NCBI GenBank assembly: GCA_963739005.1
Contig: CAVTYQ010000005.1
Location: 62,001 to 126,000, forward strand
Reading direction: 5' to 3'
Length of the DNA stretch: 64,000 bases
Origin: DASWJZ01 sp963739005
Lineage (GTDB): Bacteria; Pseudomonadota; Alphaproteobacteria; Rhizobiales; Afifellaceae
Shown here piece after piece: positions 33,964-42,113 of this stretch. Positions within the stretch are counted from its first letter, which is position 1; every line of letters begins with the position of its first letter. The notes under the pieces were generated by a model, which did not search any database, was not told the DNA's origin, and saw nothing but the letters and a program-made list of their open reading frames with translations. Both the position numbers and the translations under genes were made by a program.

Positions 33964-33995
33964 GAAGGCCCTCGTGCCTGCGCACAAGGGCCTTC
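33964..33995 (-). terminator. Intra-operon stem-loop after the binding-protein gene
   Basis: GAAGGCCCT (33964-33972) and AGGGCCTTC (33987-33995) form a perfect 9-base stem with a 14-base loop, just after the binding-protein gene (stop at 34024) and before the ATPase gene. No long T-run follows. Such structures after binding-protein genes often stabilise that part of the mRNA or attenuate read-through, giving more binding protein than membrane components. Confidence 0.55.
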
Positions 33996-34023
33996 GATTG
34001 TCAGCGACCCAAGAACCTGGCGG

Positions 34024-35187
34024 TCACCCGCCGGAAGCCTCGCGCTTCGCCGCCGTCATGATGTCGAGCAGCTTGTCGTAGTCCGGCACGATGTCGTACT
34101 CGATCGAGGCGGTCATCTCCTCCTCGAGGCTGTCCCACTGGATGGCGTCGAGCTCGTCCGCGTTGAAGAGGTTGAAGCACTCCGGGTTGGCCATCTGCGC
34201 AACCGGATTGAACGTACCCTCGGCGAAAGCGACGACATGCGCCGTCTTCGGGTCCTGGACGTATTTCAGGAACTCCACCGCGAGCGGCGACAGCTCCGGA
34301 TTGTTCACGGTCGACGTCACCTCGATCCACGAGACGCCGCCCTTGCCGCCGGCCATCGGCCCCTTCTTCGGCGTGATGCCGCGGACGTTCTTGTAGCCGT
34401 CCGCCCGCGCCGGCGACGCGCTGTAGGTGCCGCCGGTCAGGTGGAAGTCGATTTCGCCCGCGACGAAAGCCTGGTTCATGGTGGCGATGTCGCCGACGAG
34501 CTTCGCGCCCTTGAACACGCGCTTCGCGGTCTCAGTGAATTTCGCGACCTCGTCGTCGGTGTGTTCGCGGAACGGATCGAACCCGGAGATCAGGCAGATG
34601 TCGAAGACGTTCCAGTCGTCCGATTCGAGGATACCGTATTTCCCGTTGTTCGCTGGATCGTTCCAAAGGTCCCAGCCTTGATCCTCGGCGGTCGCGCGGC
34701 TGATCTTGTCGGTGTTGACCACGAAGGAGTAGGGGCCGAAGCGCTGGCACATGCCGAGCAGCTCCTTGCCGTCGTCGCTCATCGCCCAGTGATAGGGCGG
34801 CGCGAACATCGGCAGCATCTTCCCGAAGTAGGGCTCCATCGCCGCGCGATCGAGCGGCTTGATGAGCCCCTCCGGGTACATGATCTTGCGCGCCCAGGGG
34901 TTGTTGACGTTGATCAGATCCCAGACGTTGATCTCGCCGGCGCGGAGCCGGTTGATCATGGTCGGGTCGTTGGTGAGCGACTCCGCCTTGACCGTCGCCC
35001 CCTTCATCTGGCGGAAGGGGTCGAGCACCTGGGCGGAGTTGTAGCCCTCCCAGCAAAGGATGTTCAGCTCCTTCTCGCGCGCCGCCAAGGCGCTGCCGGC
35101 CGTCCCGAAGGCCCCCGTTGCGAAGGCGGCCGCCATGGCGGTCGAGCGCTCCATGAAATTGCGTCGCGTGATCCCTTGCCTTGCCAT
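34024..35187 (-). CDS. Polyamine-type ABC substrate-binding protein (Tat-exported)
   Basis: A 387-residue PotD-like periplasmic protein. The signal is twin-arginine (ITRRNFMERSTAMAAAFATG, cleavage near LAA at residue 36). The body starts ELNILCWEGYNSAQVLDPFRQ, the standard spermidine/putrescine-family opening, followed by SLTNDPTMINRLRAGE and SFVVNTDKI. A GGGAGAAG ribosome-binding site precedes ATG 35187. First gene of a five-gene operon, with a near-perfect sigma-54 promoter at 35248-35264. Ligand is probably a small amine or amide, not provable here. Confidence 0.92.
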   Translation of the reverse strand: MARQGITRRNFMERSTAMAAAFATGAFGTAGSALAAREKELNILCWEGYNSAQVLDPFRQMKGATVKAESLTNDPTMINRLRAGEINVWDLINVNNPWARKIMYPEGLIKPLDRAAMEPYFGKMLPMFAPPYHWAMSDDGKELLGMCQRFGPYSFVVNTDKISRATAEDQGWDLWNDPANNGKYGILESDDWNVFDICLISGFDPFREHTDDEVAKFTETAKRVFKGAKLVGDIATMNQAFVAGEIDFHLTGGTYSASPARADGYKNVRGITPKKGPMAGGKGGVSWIEVTSTVNNPELSPLAVEFLKYVQDPKTAHVVAFAEGTFNPVAQMANPECFNLFNADELDAIQWDSLEEEMTASIEYDIVPDYDKLLDIMTAAKREASGG

Positions 35188-35247
35188 TATCTTCTCCCGC
35201 CTCTGCTGACGTTGCGCCGCACCTTCGCGTCTTGCCCCCCGTGGGAG

Positions 35248-35264
35248 AGCAAAATTCTTGCCAG
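35248..35264 (-). promoter_or_regulatory. Sigma-54 (-24/-12) promoter of the second polyamine-type operon
   Basis: Read on the minus strand it is CTGGCAAGAATTTTGCT. It matches YTGGCACGRNNNTTGCW at every defined position except one (C to A), with correct GG-N10-GC spacing. Transcription would begin near 35237, leaving about 50 bases to ATG 35187. The remainder of the 186-base gap up to the amidase gene shows no other clear signal. Confidence 0.82.
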
Positions 35265-35373
35265 GATTGATGCATAGGCGGCCGCCCGCGACAATAGCGC
35301 CTGCCGACGCCGTCTTTGCATTTGCGGGCGCGCGCAGCCAGGGCGTGCGCCGCCGGCGCGAACGCCGGGACCT

Positions 35374-36069
35374 TCAGTTGAGCCCGATCAGCGCCTTCAG
35401 CTCGCCCGACGACATCACCTGGCAGTAGATCATGTTGATGATCTCGAGCTCCTTGTCATGCAGCTCGTCCGACCCGGCGGCGCAGCAATCCTCCACGACG
35501 ATGACGTTGTAGCTCTCGTCGGCGAGGCTGCGGACCGTGGAGGAGACGCACTGGTCGGTGAACACCCCGCAGCACACGACGTTGCGGATTCCGAGGTTGT
35601 GGAGGAGGAGCCGGAGGTTGCTGCCGGTGAGCGCGCTGTCGGTCATCTTCTCCACGACGATTTCCTCGCCGACCGGCTGAAGCTCGTCGACGATCTGGGA
35701 ATCCCAGTCCCCGCGCGGCAGCAAGAGATCGTTCCAGCCGGGCTTGCGATGGCTGAGCGAGCGCTCGCGGCCATGGCGGGTCTGGCTCGCGATCCGCGCG
35801 AAGAGGCAGGCCATGCCCTTCTCGCGGAAGCGGGTCAGAAGATCGCGCGTTCGCGGGATCAGGAGAGTCTCGACGCGCTCGTGGAACGGCGTCCAGAGAT
35901 CGTAGTGCGCCTGTTCCTTCGCCGAGAGGCGGCTCCGTTCTGGCCGCTTGCGATAGGTGTTCTGCACGTCGATGACGAGAAGCGCCGTCTCGCGCGGGTC
36001 GAGCGTGAAATCCGGCGGCTCCGGCGCGTTGATGTAGTAGATCGAGCGGTAGGCGGTCTTCCAGTTCAT
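35374..36069 (-). CDS. Isochorismatase-family cysteine hydrolase
   Basis: A 231-residue amidohydrolase. The catalytic triad of the family is complete: Asp in LLVIDVQN, Lys in VVEKMTDSAL and Cys in VFTDQCVSSTV. Relatives include RutB, biuret amidohydrolase, N-carbamoylsarcosine amidase and nicotinamidase, all of which hydrolyse C-N bonds of small amides. ATG 36069 has an AGGA ribosome-binding site; an in-frame ATG 12 codons earlier (36105) lacks one. It lies downstream of the diol dehydratase genes on the same strand, but a repeat region separates them. Confidence 0.87.
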   Translation of the reverse strand: MNWKTAYRSIYYINAPEPPDFTLDPRETALLVIDVQNTYRKRPERSRLSAKEQAHYDLWTPFHERVETLLIPRTRDLLTRFREKGMACLFARIASQTRHGRERSLSHRKPGWNDLLLPRGDWDSQIVDELQPVGEEIVVEKMTDSALTGSNLRLLLHNLGIRNVVCCGVFTDQCVSSTVRSLADESYNVIVVEDCCAAGSDELHDKELEIINMIYCQVMSSGELKALIGLN

Positions 36070-36122
36070 CGGCGGGTCCTGGCGATTGAGCTCCGCATCC
36101 TCCATCGCCGTGCGCGATCTGT

Positions 36123-36314
36123 CATCCCTCGGGGCGACTTCCAGCAGCGATTCTCGCTACTCGCCCCGCCCTTCGAGGCTCGCTTCGCTCGCGCCTCGGG
36201 ATGAGGGTGGGAAAGAGCTTCTGTCCAATCCTCATCCTGAGGTGCGAGGCCCTGAGCTCGCGAAGGGCCGCGCCTCGAAGGGCCTGACGACTTTCCACGA
36301 CCTTCGTGGAACGC
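36123..36314. repeat. Two adjacent intergenic inverted-repeat elements
   Basis: Between the amidase and the small dehydratase subunit gene lie two repeat-like blocks. The first (about 36123-36209) is bounded by CATCCCTCGGGGCG and GCCTCGGGATGAGGG. The second (about 36230-36314) starts TCCTCATCCTGAGGTGCGAG and ends GAACGCACCTCAG. Inside are GCCTCGAAGGG-type pieces. The second block is of the same kind as 3029-3145. No gene is visible in this 211-base stretch. Confidence 0.6.
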
Positions 36315-36317
36315 ACC

Positions 36318-36746
36318 TCAGAACCGGTATTTGAAAAGCCCGCGGCGCTCGTAGACTTCCGCGGCTTCCTCGACGAAGCGGGCCATCCGCTCCGCCTTGT
36401 ATTCGTCGCGCAATTTCCGCGCCGCATCGAGGAGCGGCTGCTTATCCTTGGCGCGCCCGGGGCGAAGCAGCTCGTAGACAGCCATGATGAAATCCTGCGG
36501 CACGTCGACAAGCTCGGCGGCGCGGGTAAAGTTCGCCGCCAGCATCGGGCGCCCCGCGGCGCGCGCGATCTCCGCCTGCATGCGGAGCGCCGCCGGCGTG
36601 ATGCGCAAATCTTCGAGCGCCACCTCGCCGGCGAGGAGCTTGTCGAGCGTGATGTCGTCGAGCCGCTTCCCGCGCCGCCCTTCGATCAGCTCCCGGCGCT
36701 TCTCGGCGAGCGGATAGTCGGCGACGCCTAGCGCGCGCTCGCCCAT
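36318..36746 (-). CDS. Propanediol/glycerol dehydratase small subunit
   Basis: A 142-residue gamma subunit of a B12-dependent diol dehydratase (PduE/DhaE-like). Recognisable family segments are YPLAEKRRELI, LDDITLDKLLAGEV, EDLRITPAALRMQAEIA, GRPMLAANFTRAAEL and VPQDFIMAVYELLRPG. It starts 19 bases inside the 3' end of the fused large/medium subunit gene, so translation is coupled. It should complete the alpha-beta-gamma enzyme that turns 1,2-diols or glycerol into aldehydes. Confidence 0.92.
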   Translation of the reverse strand: MGERALGVADYPLAEKRRELIEGRRGKRLDDITLDKLLAGEVALEDLRITPAALRMQAEIARAAGRPMLAANFTRAAELVDVPQDFIMAVYELLRPGRAKDKQPLLDAARKLRDEYKAERMARFVEEAAEVYERRGLFKYRF

Positions 36747-39007
36747 TTCGGCGCTCCCAAATAGCTGACCTCGATCTCCTCCGGCGATGCGCCGTCGACG
36801 ACGAGCGACGTCTCGATCGCATAGAGGAGCGCGACGCGCGCGTGGTAGCGCGAGCCCATGGCCTCGCCGCGCGTCGGCACCACGACCGGCTCCGGCATTT
36901 CGCCGTGCGCATAGGAGGCGGCGTTCTGCCCGAGCCCGCGATAGTGCTCGATCGTCGTGATCGGCGCGTTGGAGAAGAGCTCGAGATTGTTGTGCGGCAG
37001 GCGGTCCTTCTGATGGATGACCGCAGTTCCCTTGGCCTGGATGCCGATGCCGACGCCGGAGCCGGCGAGGCGCGCGGCGCTCAAGCCAAGGAACGAGGTA
37101 TCCGCCGTGTGGTTCATGCGCACGATGCGCGGAACGCCGCCGCCTGCCTCGATGCCCTCGACAAGCGCCGCCAGGAGATCGGCGAGCGGAATGCCGCCAA
37201 GCGTGCGGAAGAACTTGATGCCGAAGGCCGGCGAGACGCCGATCACCACTTCCGTCGGCACGGTCCCGACCTTCGCCGGCCCCATCGCCTTGAAGGCGAT
37301 GTCGGGTGCGGCGTGGCGCGCGAACTCGTCCTCCTGCGCGAGCACGGTCTCGCGGTCGAGCACATCGCGGATCGCGTGCACTTCCTGGCGCCGCGCTTCG
37401 GTGAGCCGGTAGCCGGTGCCGGGGCCGAGATAGTCGTTCGGATCGTTGATGGCGGAGAGGATTTGCCCCGCGCGGATCATCGCCGAGGTCTGCAGATAGT
37501 CGCCGGAGACCCTGAGTTTCACGAGGAAGAGCAGGTTCTCCGCTTCCTCGCGGAAGGCGCGCTTCGCGAGCGCCTTGATGACGTCGGTGACGCTTATGCC
37601 GCGCGCCTTGATCGCCTCGGAAATGAGCGCGACATCGCGCGGAAAATAGCTCTCCGTCTCGTCGGAGCCGGAGGCGGTCAGCACGCTCGCCTTCATCGCG
37701 GCACTCGGCTTGGCGAGCTCCAATTCCTCGAACACGGCGGAGAGCGCATCGAGCGCCCGCCGCCGAAGATCGAGGGCGCGATCCTCCAGGATCGGGGTCA
37801 GCCCGCCGTCCGCCTCGAAGTCGCGCTGCAGCACGAGGAAATCCTCCAGCTCCTCGCCGTTCAGAAGCGAGGGGTTGAAGGAATTGTCGTATTTCAGGAT
37901 CGAGCCGAAGCCGGAGCAGATCAGGTCCGAGCCGGCGATCAGAAACGGAAGAATCTTCGCGCCGACGCGGATTTCGGACTCGGTTGAGCGCGCATCATTG
38001 CCGCTTGCGCATTCAAGGTCGAGCCAGACGGCAACGAGGTTTTCCGCCATCAGCTCGCGCACGCCGCCGGGCATCGTCGCTGTCAGCGGCGCGCCGTCGA
38101 TGCCGCCGTTCTGCGTGCCCTGTACGCCCATGCCGCGCTGCAGGCAGAGGCAGCGCGCCTCCAGATAGAGCAGCGACTTCGATTCATGGAAGCCCATGAG
38201 CAGCTCGGAGCCGGCGCCCGACGTGCAGCGCATCTTGATGCCGCGCGAGGCGTAGGCGGAGGCGAGGAACGCCTTCGACCACGGCGTGTCGTCGCCGTCG
38301 ATGAAGGTGCGCTCCGTGCCGTAGACGGAAACCGTCTCGGCATAGGAGCTGAAACCGGCCATGCCGATCTGCAGCTCTTCCGCCTCTTCGCTGGAGCATT
38401 GAAAGAGCGTGCCGGCGCGCCCGACCGCGGCGCCGACGCAGCAGGCAAGCGCATTCGACCAGGCGTTCCGCGAAACGCGCATCGTCGTCTCGATCTCGTC
38501 GAAGCCAAGCGCCACCGCGATCGCCGCGTCGGCGGCGAGCTGCAGCGGATCGTCCTTGGCGTTGGTCACGTGCGCTTGGTTGCCCGGCGTCTTCCGAGCC
38601 CGCATCTTCGAATAGGCGAAAGCGATCTCGATCGCCGAGAGCTCGGCGACGACCTCGGCAAGCTTCGCCGGCGTCATGCCGTGGGCGAGGCGCACCAGCT
38701 CGGTGCGCGGGATATTCATGTCGACGAGCATGCGCGCGATCTCTGGCGACGGGATCGCCATCGCCTCCGGCGCGACGGCCGGATCGATGTGGTAGCGCGC
38801 GATGAAGAGGTCGATCATGTCGAAATCGGCCTCCGCGACGCCGTCCATCGAGACGATGCGCGCGTCCTCGATCTCGATCGCGGGCTTTGGATCGTGCGGG
38901 CTGTTGAAGGCGGCAAAGCCGTTATCGGCGTCCTCGACCGCGAACTTGTCGAGCCGGAGCGGGCGCTCGTCCCAGTCCGCAAACCGACGCCAGCGATTGG
39001 CGGCCAT
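36728..39007 (-). CDS. B12-dependent diol dehydratase, fused large and medium subunits
   Basis: A 759-residue protein. Residues 1 to about 555 are a glycerol/propanediol dehydratase large subunit; from about 584 (PTEVVIGVSPAFGIKF) to the end is the medium subunit (SGVGIGIQAKGT, LELFSNAPITTIEHYR, YHARVALLYAIE). In most characterised enzymes these are separate. Alignment by eye with Klebsiella diol dehydratase gives a constant +3 offset. All key active-site residues are kept: Q144, H146, E173, E224, Q299, D338 and S365. ATG 39007 follows the acetamidase stop by about 90 bases; an upstream open frame to 39628 is a shadow. No reactivase, aldehyde dehydrogenase or microcompartment shell gene is in the window. 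Confidence 0.93.
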   Translation of the reverse strand: MAANRWRRFADWDERPLRLDKFAVEDADNGFAAFNSPHDPKPAIEIEDARIVSMDGVAEADFDMIDLFIARYHIDPAVAPEAMAIPSPEIARMLVDMNIPRTELVRLAHGMTPAKLAEVVAELSAIEIAFAYSKMRARKTPGNQAHVTNAKDDPLQLAADAAIAVALGFDEIETTMRVSRNAWSNALACCVGAAVGRAGTLFQCSSEEAEELQIGMAGFSSYAETVSVYGTERTFIDGDDTPWSKAFLASAYASRGIKMRCTSGAGSELLMGFHESKSLLYLEARCLCLQRGMGVQGTQNGGIDGAPLTATMPGGVRELMAENLVAVWLDLECASGNDARSTESEIRVGAKILPFLIAGSDLICSGFGSILKYDNSFNPSLLNGEELEDFLVLQRDFEADGGLTPILEDRALDLRRRALDALSAVFEELELAKPSAAMKASVLTASGSDETESYFPRDVALISEAIKARGISVTDVIKALAKRAFREEAENLLFLVKLRVSGDYLQTSAMIRAGQILSAINDPNDYLGPGTGYRLTEARRQEVHAIRDVLDRETVLAQEDEFARHAAPDIAFKAMGPAKVGTVPTEVVIGVSPAFGIKFFRTLGGIPLADLLAALVEGIEAGGGVPRIVRMNHTADTSFLGLSAARLAGSGVGIGIQAKGTAVIHQKDRLPHNNLELFSNAPITTIEHYRGLGQNAASYAHGEMPEPVVVPTRGEAMGSRYHARVALLYAIETSLVVDGASPEEIEVSYLGAPKWASAR

Positions 39008-39099
39008 CAGAACCGTCCTCTCAGCGCGGGCGCCTTCGTGCACCGGCGGGCGGTAGGTTGGGCAGCATTCCAAGCGCGGGTCAAGGAGGGCAGGGGGGC

Positions 39100-40044
39100 T
39101 TAGGAGAGAACTGACTTCGCCAGCACGCAGTGGGCGCCCTTGTTGACGTTCACCGTCTGCGTGACGCGGACGTCGGCCGCGAAGCTGCAGAGCATGTAGG
39201 CGTCGACGCGCGAGAGGCCGTGCCGCTCGCCGAGCCAGCGGATCATGTCGCGGAGCGCCGTTTTGACGGCGTCGTCGAGGTCCTCGTCGAAGCCCATGGT
39301 GATGTAGTGCTCGGCGGTTTCCGCGCGGGGCTGGCTGAGACTCATGTCGTCGCGCACCGAAAGCCGGAAGCGGCCGGTCAGCGCCGTCTCGACCGCCGTC
39401 ACGCAGACCTCGCCGTCGCCCTGCACGCCATGCCCGTCGCCGACCGAGAAGAGGGCTCCTTCGTTGAACACCGGGAAATAGACGCTCGCGCCTTGGCCGA
39501 GCTCCTTGTTGTCCATGTTGCCGCCGTGCGCGCGCGGGATGATCGTGGTGATGCGGCCCCAGGCAGGCGGCGGCGCGACGCCCATCACGCCGAAGAACGG
39601 CTTCAGCGGCAGCGGTCTCTTCTGCCATGGCAGACCGACTTGATTCTTCTCGATGTCGATCGGGAAGTGACGGCGGAGCGGGTCGGGAAAATCCTCCGGC
39701 AGCGTGCCGAGGAGCGGCAGGATCACCGCCCAGCCCCAGTTCTGCCGGAGCACGAGGTTGAGCACATCGACCTGGAGCACGGAGCCGACGCCGGCGCCTT
39801 TCACCGCGATCGGCCCGGTGACCGGATGCGGCCCCGCCCCGCGCTCCGCGCCATCAAGGATCGCGCGATGTTCGGCGAGAATCTCGAAGCGCGGGTCCTC
39901 GGGAAGGTCCCAGGGCTCACCGGAGATCGTATCGACGACGACTTCCGCGCCCGACTCGACCTCGACGATCGGCGGCGTCGCGGCGTCGAAGAAGCCCCAT
40001 TTCACGCTCTTCGGCGCGGCGGCGATCTTCACGGCTTCTGTCAT
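39100..40044 (-). CDS. Acetamidase/formamidase family protein
   Basis: A 314-residue amidase of the FmdA/AmdA family, which hydrolyses formamide, acetamide or similar short amides to the acid and ammonia. Family segments include VDTISGEPWDLP, HPVTGPIAVKGAGVGSVLQVDV, IPRAHGGNMDNKELGQGASVYFP (shown in part: HGGNMDNKEL) and DGHGVQGDGEVC. The frame reaches 40098, but ATG 40044 gives the natural start MTEAVKIAAA. Same strand and about 90 bases before the diol dehydratase, so the two are probably co-transcribed. Confidence 0.9.
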   Translation of the reverse strand: MTEAVKIAAAPKSVKWGFFDAATPPIVEVESGAEVVVDTISGEPWDLPEDPRFEILAEHRAILDGAERGAGPHPVTGPIAVKGAGVGSVLQVDVLNLVLRQNWGWAVILPLLGTLPEDFPDPLRRHFPIDIEKNQVGLPWQKRPLPLKPFFGVMGVAPPPAWGRITTIIPRAHGGNMDNKELGQGASVYFPVFNEGALFSVGDGHGVQGDGEVCVTAVETALTGRFRLSVRDDMSLSQPRAETAEHYITMGFDEDLDDAVKTALRDMIRWLGERHGLSRVDAYMLCSFAADVRVTQTVNVNKGAHCVLAKSVLS

Positions 40045-40112
40045 GGTCCCACGCCCCCTATGCCCGCCGAAGCATTCACGCTCGCCGCCGCGTTGCAAAC
40101 TGAATAAGAGAA

Positions 40113-41291
40113 ATGCAACGCATCGGAAAACGCGAAGCTCTCCACGTGCCGGATAGTCTCACACTGCTTGAACGGCTGGTCGGTTTCCCGACGGTCAGCC
40201 GCGATTCCAACCTTGGACTGATCGAATTCGTTCGCGGGCTCTTGCGAGAGGCCGGCGTCGAAGCGCGGTTCATCGCGAACGCCGAAAACACCAAGGCCAA
40301 TCTTTTCGCGACGATCGGGCCGGCGGGCGAGCCGGGCGTGATCCTCTCCGGCCATACCGACGTGGTGCCGACAGAGGGGCAGGCGTGGTCTTCCGATCCG
40401 TTCGTCCTCAGGGAGGATGGCGGCAGGTTTTATGGCCGCGGCGCCGCCGACATGAAGGGGTTTCTGGCCTCGGTGCTTCGTGCCGCGCTTGTCGCCGTTG
40501 AGATGCCGCTCAAACGACCGCTGCATCTCGCCTTCTCCTACGACGAAGAGGTCGGCTGCCTTGGCGTCCGCGACCTCATTCCTCTTCTCTCGAGTATTGC
40601 AAAACCCTTCTGCTGCATCGTCGGCGAGCCGACATCGATGAAGGTCGCGACCGGCCACAAGGGAAAAGTCTTCGCCCACGCAACCTGCCGCGGGCGGAGC
40701 GCGCACACGGCCTTCGCGCCGGAGGCGGTCAACGCGATCCATCTCGCCTGCGACCTCGTCGGCGCGCTTCGCGATTTGCAGGACCGGCTGCGCGAAAGCG
40801 GCGCGCACGACGACGCCTACAACATTCCCTATACGACGGTGCACGCGGGCCGCATTCAGGGCGGCGACGCGCTCAACATCGTGCCGGACCGCTGCGACCT
40901 CGATTTCGAGATCCGCCATCTCGCCGCCGACGATCCAAAAGCGCTGATGGCCGAAATCGGCGCGGCGACCGAGACGATCGGCATGCGCTATCGCGACAAA
41001 GCGCCGGAAGCCGGCATCGCGATCGAAATCGTCAACGACTATCCCGGCCTCGATACCCCGGTGGACGCGGAGGCGGTGGCGTTCGTGAAGTCGCTCACCG
41101 GAGAGAATGACACGATCAAGGTGGCCTTCGGCACCGAGGGCGGGCTCTTTCGCGAGCGCGCGCATGTCCCGACCGTGATCTGCGGTCCGGGTTCCATGGA
41201 ACAGGGGCACAAGGCTGACGAGTTCGTCACGCGCGCCCAGATCGAAACGTGCGACGCGATGATGGAGAAGCTTCTCCAGCGACTCATGTGA
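40113..41291 (+). CDS. argE: Acetylornithine deacetylase (ArgE)-type M20 amidohydrolase
   Basis: A 392-residue zinc enzyme of the M20 family. Metal and catalytic motifs: SGHTDVVP (His, Asp), GRGAADMKGF, YDEEVGCLG (catalytic Glu pair), VGEPTSMK and FGTEGGLFRE. The lid/dimer domain includes GRSAHTAFAPEAVNAI. Closest by pattern to ArgE, which removes acetyl from N2-acetylornithine. The catabolic surroundings allow a role on other N-acyl amino acids or diamines. Divergent from the acetamidase and convergent with DUF1028; the inverted repeats at 41298-41400 follow. Confidence 0.85.
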   Translation: MQRIGKREALHVPDSLTLLERLVGFPTVSRDSNLGLIEFVRGLLREAGVEARFIANAENTKANLFATIGPAGEPGVILSGHTDVVPTEGQAWSSDPFVLREDGGRFYGRGAADMKGFLASVLRAALVAVEMPLKRPLHLAFSYDEEVGCLGVRDLIPLLSSIAKPFCCIVGEPTSMKVATGHKGKVFAHATCRGRSAHTAFAPEAVNAIHLACDLVGALRDLQDRLRESGAHDDAYNIPYTTVHAGRIQGGDALNIVPDRCDLDFEIRHLAADDPKALMAEIGAATETIGMRYRDKAPEAGIAIEIVNDYPGLDTPVDAEAVAFVKSLTGENDTIKVAFGTEGGLFRERAHVPTVICGPGSMEQGHKADEFVTRAQIETCDAMMEKLLQRLM

Positions 41292-41297
41292 AGGCAC

Positions 41298-41400
41298 CTC
41301 CCTCCCCCCTTGCGGGGGAGGGTCAGGGAGGGGGGAAAGATAAAGGCCGCGGCAGCGTCCTTCCCCCCTCTCCATCTCTCCCCCGCAAGGGGGGAGAGAG
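41298..41400. repeat. Large inverted repeat between converging genes
   Basis: A left arm (41298-41337, with CCCCCTTGCGGGGGAGGG) and a right arm (41361-41400, with CTCCCCCGCAAGGGGGGAG) are imperfect reverse complements of about 40 bases around a 23-base centre. Each arm is itself palindromic around TTGCGGG/CCCGCAA. This matches the common CCCTCCCC..GCAAG..GGGGAGGG type of alphaproteobacterial intergenic element and sits between the stops of two converging genes. Confidence 0.7.
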
Positions 41401-41432
41401 GCGCGCGCTCGCTGAGCGTGGAGAGGCTGTGC

Positions 41433-42107
41433 TCACTCGTCTCCCGGCACGCCATATCGTGGCGCTTCGCGTGGATCGAGGGCGCGCTGCACATAGGCGT
41501 CGAGCTGCGGCGCGTAGATTTTCCAGAGCTTCTCCAATCCATCGATCGGGTCGTCGTCGGTCCAATCGACGCGGAGGTCCGCGACTGGCCAGGGGACATC
41601 GCGGACGAGCTTCAGTCCGGCGGAATGCACGGGACCGGCCTCGCCGCCGGCGTTCCGTCCGGCACGCATGACGGCGATCAGCCGGTCGCCGAGCGGGCCG
41701 GACGAGGCCAGGAACGCCGCCATCATGGCCTGTGGGACATCCTGCGAAGCAAGCAGATTGCCGGCGCAGACGACATCGGGACCATGCGCCTCGCCGATCA
41801 CCCCGAGCGCCTTCTTGCCGGTGTGGACGGCGGAGCCGCCGCGCATGTCGACGATCGTGACCTGGCGATAGTCGATATGCGCGCCGGTATGGACGAGGAT
41901 TTCGAGCGCCTCCGCCGCCTTCGCGCCTTCGGCGAGCAGCTTGAGGGCGCGGATGCCGAGCCGCGGGTCGGTGACGTTCTGGCTGCAGACGGCGCCGGCG
42001 CCAGCCTGCGCGTAGGCGCAACGGGCGGCGACGGCAGGCGACGACGACGCAATCGCGACGCCGAGCATCCCGGTGTTCGAGCAGCGCGCGGCGATCGAAA
42101 AGGTCAT
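41433..42107 (-). CDS. DUF1028-family protein
   Basis: A 224-residue protein of the DUF1028 family, related to Ntn-hydrolases. The N-terminus MTFSIAARCSNTGMLGVAIASSSPAVAARCAY and segments AQAGAGAVCSQNVTDPRLG, NLLASQDVPQAM, DLRVDWTDDDPID define it (quoted in short pieces: TFSIAARCSNTG, SSSPAVAARCAY). The biochemical activity is unknown. It is the third gene after HpaB-like and RidA genes in one operon, only six bases after RidA, suggesting a role in the same catabolic route. Confidence 0.88.
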   Translation of the reverse strand: MTFSIAARCSNTGMLGVAIASSSPAVAARCAYAQAGAGAVCSQNVTDPRLGIRALKLLAEGAKAAEALEILVHTGAHIDYRQVTIVDMRGGSAVHTGKKALGVIGEAHGPDVVCAGNLLASQDVPQAMMAAFLASSGPLGDRLIAVMRAGRNAGGEAGPVHSAGLKLVRDVPWPVADLRVDWTDDDPIDGLEKLWKIYAPQLDAYVQRALDPREAPRYGVPGDE

Positions 42108-42113
42108 CCCTCT

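Noticed and set aside
36318..39007. Pdu-type microcompartment operon
   Set aside because: No shell proteins, no encapsulation-type N-terminal peptide, and no aldehyde or alcohol dehydrogenases of the pdu set nearby.
39008..39628. In-frame N-terminal extension of the diol dehydratase gene
   Set aside because: Overlaps the acetamidase gene in another frame and is Arg/His-rich; family homology begins at ATG 39007.
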